Source of the DNA: Cymodocea nodosa
Taxonomy: Eukaryota; Streptophyta; Magnoliopsida; Alismatales; Cymodoceaceae
Assembly: GCA_036874045.1 (NCBI GenBank)
Contig: CM072342.1
Coordinates: forward strand, 6,780,501-6,844,500
Length of the DNA stretch: 64,000 nt
Reading direction: 5' to 3'
Positions 57,564-64,000 of this stretch are shown in pieces. Both the position numbers and the translations under genes were made by a program. Each line of letters begins with the position of its first letter. Within the stretch, counting starts at the first letter, position 1. The notes below the pieces were generated by a model. It saw only the letters and a list, made by a program, of their open reading frames with translations, made no database searches and was not told the origin of the DNA.

Positions 57564-59264
57564 TGTAGGATCGTATGGCTACACAAGAGGGGGGTGAATT
57601 GTGTATTTTTAATATTTTCTGAAATATAATTGAAACTTTAAAACTCAAAAACAAGTCGAGACATTGTTTTCATAAAATTATTTTTATTCAATGTTTCAAT
57701 TACAATATACAATTCAATTCTCCTCAAAAATTGTAGATGCAATTATATCTCGATACCATGTATCATCTAAACAATTTCATACCTACAAATAGAGAAAACT
57801 AATTTGTGGAATTTAAAACATTTCTCCCTGTTTAAGATCTTTCTTCTTCTTCTTTTTCTTCTTCAGCAATTCTTCAGTGATGAATATTTTGTCTTTCCCT
57901 ATTTCACCAAATTTACTTTCTTCTGATACTTTAAATCTTCAGTGACATAAATAATACCTTTTTCTGCTTCACTGAATTTTCTTCCACTTGAGAGATTTTC
58001 CCCGAAGAGGTGTTTTTGATCCTTGAAAAAGATTTTTCTTCTGGTGTGCAGGGATAGTTTGATCCTTGAAAAGATTTTTTTTTTTTGTGCAAGGATAGTT
58101 TGATCACTGAGAATTCTATGCCTTTTATACTATATCTTCATTTCATGCATATCCTTCACGTTTAATCACTACCAGTTTTCCACTTCTCCACGTATTTTCT
58201 TTTTCCTTCATCGAAACACACACATTCTGACCCACGTTTATATTTCGAATTTTCTTTAATCATCAATCCTAGATCTCTGAAAAATTTCATGCAAAATAAA
58301 CTTTCTCGTCTAAAATCTTTTATTAAGCATAATAAGAAGTCGTTACTTTAATGTTAACTAAATGAGTAACATAAGTATATAAATATAACTTAACGTTTCT
58401 AACTTAACGAGTTCCTCATGTGCCATTTCATGTGACAAGTACTGTAGCTAACTCAACGAACTAAATCTGTGGTGTTACGCTAACTCAATGAACCAGCTTA
58501 ACCTTTCTTTCGGAAGGTTAAACGATAACTCACCGAAAATAGTTTAAGTTTCGGATAGTTACGGTTGTAAGTTTCCGAAAAACTTTAACTCACCGATTCA
58601 GTAATAAACAAATGTTTTTATAATAAGAATTTTACCACATGCAAAAATAACAACTTAAGTTTATAACGCTAACCTAACGTGTTGCCTTAGTGTTCAATAT
58701 AGCAACTCAACGTGTTTAGTTATGTTAACTTAACGAGTTAAACATGTGCACCTCGCGTGATATAATACAACATTCGTAACTTATAATTTCACCATGTATA
58801 TAACACTAACTTATCGAGTTCGTCTCTTCTTTTACTCACTAACTTAACGAGTTATCACGTGACCTATTTTAACTTTTAAGCCTCTAACTTAACGAGTTTT
58901 CACGTGACCTATTTTAACTTTTAAGCCTCTAACCTAACGAGTTTTCACATGACCTCTATACAAACAAAACTCTAACTTAACGAGTTGTCTAAACGTGCAC
59001 TATTCATGATATAGAAGATATAACTTTAAAACATATCATGCTTTTCAATAAAAAACACGCGTTAACTTAATGTTTAGTTAAATGAGAAATTAATGCAACA
59101 AAATGACTAGTTATTAACTTCAGATCCAATACAGACAAGTATTTATGCTAGTAAGCTTTTTCTGTATTAATTGATGATTTTAATTTCTTTTCACAAGCAA
59201 TAGTAATTGAGCAAATATGATTATTTTCATTCAGCACACATCATCAAAACAAAATACTCAACAA
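57564..59264 (-). repeat. Element F 3' LTR
   Basis: Plus strand runs TGTAGGATCGTATGG to CAAAATACTCAACA, 1,701 bp. It is the inverted counterpart of 62348-63953. It has numerous TAACTTAACGAGTT and CACGTG-type motifs and a 45-bp tandem duplication (58856-58900 and 58901-58945). Confidence 0.82.
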
Positions 59265-59319
59265 TTTCCCCCTTTTTGATGATGACAAAACCATATTAAA
59301 TCAATTATGAAATATGTTT

Positions 59320-59379
59320 AACTCAACAAAGCACCTTTGTTGGGTTAACTTTTAATTCAACAAACTTGTTTGTTGACTT
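59320..59379. repeat. Two adjacent hairpins near the element F polypurine tract
   Basis: AACTCAACAAAG and CTTTGTTGGGTT (59320-59331 and 59335-59346, 3-base loop) are followed by AATTCAACAAAC and GTTTGTTGACTT (59354-59365 and 59368-59379, 2-base loop). They lie between the ORF end and the 3' LTR, and both share a CAACAAA core. Confidence 0.6.
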
Positions 59380-59748
59380 AAGTTCAATTAAGCTTATTTG
59401 TATTGTTTGTGTAAATTTTACCTCTCAGAACTAAAACTCTTAGATGTCAATAATTATATATGTATCAGTTTTCTAATTATCATCTATTAGAAACCATTTA
59501 AATATCATCTCCCTTTATAATATATGCAATTAAGATCATAATCATCTTTTTATAATATTTCTCCCCCTTTTTGTCATTAATCAAAAAGATAATTACAGAG
59601 AATATATATATATAAGAGATATATTTACAACAACTCTTTCTGTAAACAAGAATAATAATTGAACACATTTATAGAAAAATATATTGTTCAATGAATCAAA
59701 CAAGTAATACAAACATTACATTTTGTATTCAGAAACAAACAAAAATAG

Positions 59749-61989
59749 TTATCGACCCCTCCTAAGTATATCACTTATAACATTACATATTTTATCTCCT
59801 AGATGCCTAATATCATTTCTGATGTCGTTAAGCACTGTATCTAAGTCAGGAGGTAGTTGGGTTTGCTGTTTTGCTTGAACTGAATAACTTTGTTGTTGTT
59901 GTATATGGTCTGTACAATCAGGTTGTTGTTGTTGTTGTCGTTGAGGTTTATGCATGGCCTGAAATTTTTGCAAATCTTTAATACTAAATGCTCTCATGCC
60001 TTTAGTTTCAAAGGGCCAGTCAGATAAATTTAATTGGCTTGCAAGGATTCTACATACAGCATCACCATAAAATAACTTTGAACTCATATGCTGTAGTTGA
60101 GAAGTAAAAACATCAAACCAATTGATTTGAATTCTATTCAGCAGGCCATAAGTTGCATATAAACAACTTCTACTGACTTCCAAATTGTGTCCAACTCTTT
60201 AAAATAAATTTGCAATAAACCTTGCCTTTGCATTTAGATTTTCCATTAATCTCATTTTAGACTATACATCTGGAATTTTTGATAAAGACTGAATGTTCTA
60301 TTCCAGTTGTCTAATCGTGTCAAATCTGTTCGTAACAACACCTTCATTCTTTAATCCTAAAACTTCAAAAATTAACTCAGGAGACAATATAAACTCTTGT
60401 TGATTTATTTGAGTTTTCAGAAAATTTCCATTCTTGACCAGATTGCTATAAAAAGTTGCAATAAGCTCTCTATATTGCTTCCATTTCGTTCCTACTGGCA
60501 AGAATTGAATGAGACCTTGCAACTCAAATAGATCTCTTATTACCATCAAATTTCTGAACTTTATTGGATGAGCATGCAGAATCTGACATGTAATCAGATT
60601 ATAGTATTTCTACAATGCTTCTTCAGATCTAAAATGAATTGAATTACCTTGAATTTGTAATACTGTACACAAAGAAGGTGATACCTGAAACCGTGATTCA
60701 GAGTTTAATTCATCTTCAGGAACCTCTTCTTCAAAATGAATGTCATGTTGTTCCTCTTCCAAAATATTATCTTGAAGCTGCTCAGGTAAGCTTGATTTTT
60801 CAGCTTCAACAGTGTTAGGAACATTTTCAATATGCTCAACATTCATTTGTTCAGTCTCTATAAAATGATCAGAGTTCAATGTTTCCATAAATTCTACAAC
60901 CGGTGTATCTGTCTGTAATTGTTCATTTTATTCAACAGATAATTCCATTGATTCATGCTGTGAATTCTCAAACTCTACTTCTATAGATTCTGAAGAAGGT
61001 TGGTTAACGTTTAGCTCTTCTAGAGTCTTAACATTTTCAATATCTGCTACTTCAGACAATTCAGCCTGTGAACTAGTTAATGCCTCAACATTTTCAATTA
61101 TATCTGCAATAACTTGTTCAATGCCAGGTGCCTGATGCTCTGATTTGTCAATTTCTACATCATTGGACTTGTACTAATAGAAAAACTTGAGTTCATATTT
61201 GACTTGTATTTCTTCTCAAACTTTCTAGTAAGGGAAAATAAAGTCTCATTATCTTCATCAGTTTCAGTGTGTTCAAAACTGATGAGTTTATCAAATGCAC
61301 AATAAGGTACAATGTTTAGACATACATTGTCCTTTGGAAATAAATTTTCATTTGATTTTCCTTTTTCAATAGACTTTGTTTCCTTAGACATAATTTTTCT
61401 GACTTTTCTTCTTCTATAACATTTTTGTTTCTCCTCTTCAAGTATTGCTGTTTTCTTTTCAACTTGCTGCATAAAAGTTTTCTGCTTTAATTCTTCTAAG
61501 GCACTTTCTATTGCAACGACCTTTCGAAGACTATCAACTTTTGTTTTGTCTACACCAATATTTGATTCTACTTGTTTTGAATATAAAGGAGTAGGGATAG
61601 CTGATTCATGCTCTTCCTCAAATGCATGTAGTCTAGTACCGTTTATTGGTATTTGATGAGTTCTAGTTGAAGAACCTACACCTTTTTCCAAATAATTTGC
61701 ATACTGCTCGAGAAATCAATCTCAGCACATTTCATTCTGTATTCTCTATCAAATTTACTACGAATACCCATGTATGTAATATTTGCATCAGTATTTTGGA
61801 GTTCTTGTCTAACTTCATTTAGGAAAGAAATATTCACTATAAATTTCTACTAACCTTTTGTTCACTCGAAATATTTTCTTGAACCAAGTGCGTGAAACTT
61901 CATCATTCTCTATTTCTTTTCCTGTTGCATCTCCTCTGCTTTTGCCTTTTCCTCTGCCACGACCTTTGTAGAACTTGGAGACCATCATC
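59749..61989 (-). pseudogene. Element F extra ORF (env-position, plant-transposon-protein-like)
   Basis: A decayed protein of about 740 codons read in pieces from 61989 to 59749. It starts MVSKFYKGRGRGKGKSRG, a Gly/Arg/Lys-rich N-terminus. A charged coiled-coil-like segment follows (ALEELKQKTFMQQVEKKTAI, about 61500-61440), then a Glu-rich acidic region (about 60888-60700). The core is RDLFELQGLIQFLPVGTKW, then FILSPELIFEVLGLKNEGV (about 60540-60340). It ends in a Gln-rich tail and a short helix, LNDIRNDIRHLGDKICNVIS. The core resembles the 'putative plant transposon protein' family seen in large plant LTR elements (recognition from memory, moderate). Stops near 61812, 61154, 60609 and 60297, and possibly shifts, break it. 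Function unknown. Confidence 0.55.
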
Positions 61990-62065
61990 GCAGGTTGTAA
62001 CAGCAACAAGCGAGAAATATTTTCTTAACAAAGTTTACAAATAACCTAAATGCCTGTGTAATAAG

Positions 62066-62080
62066 TGTTTAAATAGGGTT
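62066..62080 (-). promoter_or_regulatory. TATA-like box upstream of the element F ORF
   Basis: On the minus strand CCCTATTTAAACAC lies about 80 bases before the ATG at 61989, with no ATG in between. This is a normal plant TATA-to-start distance, which suggests internal transcription of the ORF. Inference only. Confidence 0.35.
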
Positions 62081-62347
62081 TTAGGCGAATAACTCAACGT
62101 GAAGAGAAGCTAGGTTTAGATATTAAATAAATATTGAATAAAGTTTATTCAATCAAGGTACCCGAAATATTCAAGTATAACTCGTTGAGTTAACTAACCT
62201 AACGAGTAAAATGATGTCTAGAGAGTTTTACACGTTACCTTATCTAATATAACGTCTAGCTAGTATACTTAAAACAATTTTTAGATGCTACCAATTGAAA
62301 CGTTCCAAAAACAACAAATAAGCTAAACTTAACATTATCTTGAGAAC

Positions 62348-63953
62348 TGTTGAGTATTTTTGTTTTGATGATGTGTGCTGAATGAAAATAATCATATTTG
62401 CTCAATTACTATTGCTTGTGGAAAGAAATTAAAATCATCAATTAATATAGAAAAAGCTTACTGATATAAATACTTGTCTGTATTGGATCTAAAGTTAATA
62501 ACTAGTCATTTCATTGCATTAATTTCTCATTTAGCTAAACGTTAAGTTAACGTGTGTTTTTATTGAAAAGCATGATATGTTTTAATGTTATATCTTCTGT
62601 ATCATGAACAGTACACGTTTAGACAACTCGTTAAGTTAGAGTTTTGCTTGTATAGAGGTCACGTGAGAACTCGTTAAGTTAGAGGCTTAAAGGTTAAAAT
62701 AGGTCACGTGATAACTCGTTAAGTTAGTGAGTAAAAGAAGAGACGAACTCGTTAAGTTATACACGTGGTGAAATTATAAGTTATGAATGTTGTATGGTAT
62801 CACGTGAGGTGCACATGTTTAACTCGTTAAGTTAACATAACTAAACGCGTTGAGTTGCTATATTGAACACTAAGGCAACGCGTTAGGTTAGCGTTATAAA
62901 CTTAAGTTGTTATTTTTGCACGTGGTAAAGTTCTTATTATAAAAACATTTGTTTATTACTGGTTCGTTGAGTTATCATAACACAACGGAGATGGTTCGTT
63001 GAGTTATCATAACACAACAGAGATGGTTCGTTGAGATAGCATAACACCACAGACTTAGTTCGTTGAGTTAGCTATAGTACTTGTCACGTGAAATGGCACA
63101 TGAGGAACTCGTTAAGTTAGAAACGTTAAGTTATATATATACTTGTGTTACTCGTTTAGTTAACATTAAAGTAACGACTTCTTATTACACTGATGAAAAA
63201 CTTTTGGACGAGAAAGTTTATTTTGTAAGAAATTTTTTAGAGATTTAGGACTGATGATTAAAGAAAATTCGAAATATAAACGTGGGTTAGAACGTGTGTG
63301 TTTCGATGAAGGAAAAAGAAAAGACGTGGAGAAGTGGAAAACTGGTAGTGGTTAAACGTGAAGGATATGCATGAAATGAAGATACAGTATAAAAGGCATA
63401 GAATTCTCGTTGATCAATTTATCCTTGCACACAAAACAAAAAATCTTTTCAAGGATCAAATCATCCCTGCACACCAAAAGAAAAATCTTTTTCAGGGATC
63501 AAAAACACCTCTTCGGGAAAATCTCTCAAGTGGAAGAAAGTTCAGTGAAGCATAAAAAGGTAAGATTTTCGTCACTGAAGATTTGAAGTATCAGAAGAAA
63601 GAAAATTCGGTGAAGCATGAAAAGACAAGATATTCGTCACTAAAGAATTGCTGAAGAAGAAAAAGAAGAAGAAGAAAGATCTCAAACAGGGAGAAAAGTT
63701 TTAAATTCCGCAAATTAGTTTTCTCTGTTTGTAGTTATGAAATTGTTTAGATGATACATGGTATCGAAATATAATTGCATCTACAATTTCTGAGGAGAAT
63801 TGAATTATATATTGTAATTGAAACCTTGAATAAAAATGATTTTATGAAAACAATGTCTCGACTTGTTTTTGAGTTTTAAAGTTTCAATTATATTTCAGAA
63901 AATATTAAAAATACACGATTCACCCCCCTCTTGTGTAGCCATACGATCCTACA
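62348..63953 (+). repeat. Solo LTR of the element F family, inverted relative to F
   Basis: Runs TGTTGAGTATTTTTG to ACGATCCTACA, 1,606 bp, the reverse complement of the F 3' LTR apart from indels. It is flanked by identical AGAAC duplications (62343-62347 and 63954-63958) with no PBS or internal sequence, so it is a solo LTR left by recombination. It contains four 32-bp tandem units (62961, 62993, 63025, 63057) built on GGTTCGTTGAGTTATCATAA, expanded relative to the F LTR. Confidence 0.85.
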
Positions 63954-64000
63954 AGAACATTGTAAACTATTCGAACATTTTTGTCTTTTGAATCTAAAAT

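Larger units (their letters stand above)
57564..62347 (-). mobile_element. Element F: 3' half of a SIRE-like LTR element
   Basis: The 3' LTR (57564-59264) abuts a polypurine tract (complement ATTTCCCCCTTTTT, 59265-59278). Internal sequence runs to the right as far as the solo LTR at 62348. The PPT context resembles that of Copia-B. The only coding sequence is an additional ORF in the env-like position. No gag, integrase or RT of this element lies in the window. The 5' part must be beyond the right edge or lost. It entered the Athila-like RT fragment (flank GTTTG at 57559-57563). Confidence 0.7.

Noticed and set aside
62580..63110. CRISPR-like regularly spaced repeats
   Set aside because: Units are degenerate, spacing is irregular or directly tandem, they lie within an LTR of a plant retroelement, and no cas genes exist.
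57564..63953. A single large DNA transposon with 1.6-kb terminal inverted repeats
   Set aside because: The outer flanks differ (GTTTG on the left, AGAAC on the right). AGAAC instead duplicates both sides of the right-hand repeat, and a polypurine tract adjoins the left one. An LTR element plus a solo LTR explains all of this.

Overview
The window is A+T-rich nuclear DNA from a flowering plant, probably a eudicot. This is inferred from spliced plant-type genes, Ty1/copia, Ty3/gypsy, RTE-LINE and PIF/Harbinger elements, and initiator-methionine-tRNA primer-binding sites. There are no bacterial operons, rRNA or CRISPR arrays. Species cannot be named from sequence alone.

Two host genes can be supported, both on the minus strand. 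The main one is a QUASIMODO2/TSD2-like putative pectin methyltransferase. I could follow it through eight exons from ATG 46035 to TAA 10576. All seven intron boundaries are GT/AG, the phases agree, and the joined frame is open for 665 codons. The gene spans 35.5 kb because transposons have swollen two introns: intron 3 to 7.8 kb and intron 6 to 23.7 kb. Downstream of it lies the first coding exon (8841-7937) of an MBD8-like AT-hook/methyl-CpG-binding-domain gene. Its later exons were not found in the window.

Intron 6 holds a four-level nest. Copia-C (12040-34090, minus, TSD GTTTT) is split by Copia-A (15728-33593, plus, TSD AGACA). Copia-A is split by Copia-B (16064-28701, minus, TSD CAACA/CAATA). 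Copia-B is split by a PIF/Harbinger element (19314-23959, plus, TSD TTA). Removing the nest leaves an intron of about 1.65 kb. Intron 3 holds an RTE-type LINE remnant split by Copia-D (38196-43261, plus).

The left end (1051-3802) is a short Ty3/gypsy derivative that has lost protease and reverse transcriptase. The right third (47.6-64 kb) is a transposon graveyard. It holds a MITE-like unit, two minus-strand copia fragments, an isolated LTR-like stretch, a Harbinger-like terminus, the 5' end of a SIRE-like element (E), an Athila-like gypsy RT fragment and the 3' half of another SIRE-like element (F). F carries an extra ORF before its 3' LTR. An inverted solo LTR of the same family, with perfect AGAAC TSDs, lies beyond it. 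The LTRs of B, E and F share arrays of dyad motifs around TAACTC(T/A)CCGAAA, CGGATAGTTA and AACTCGTTAAGTTAG, the most distinctive unexplained sequence pattern in the window.
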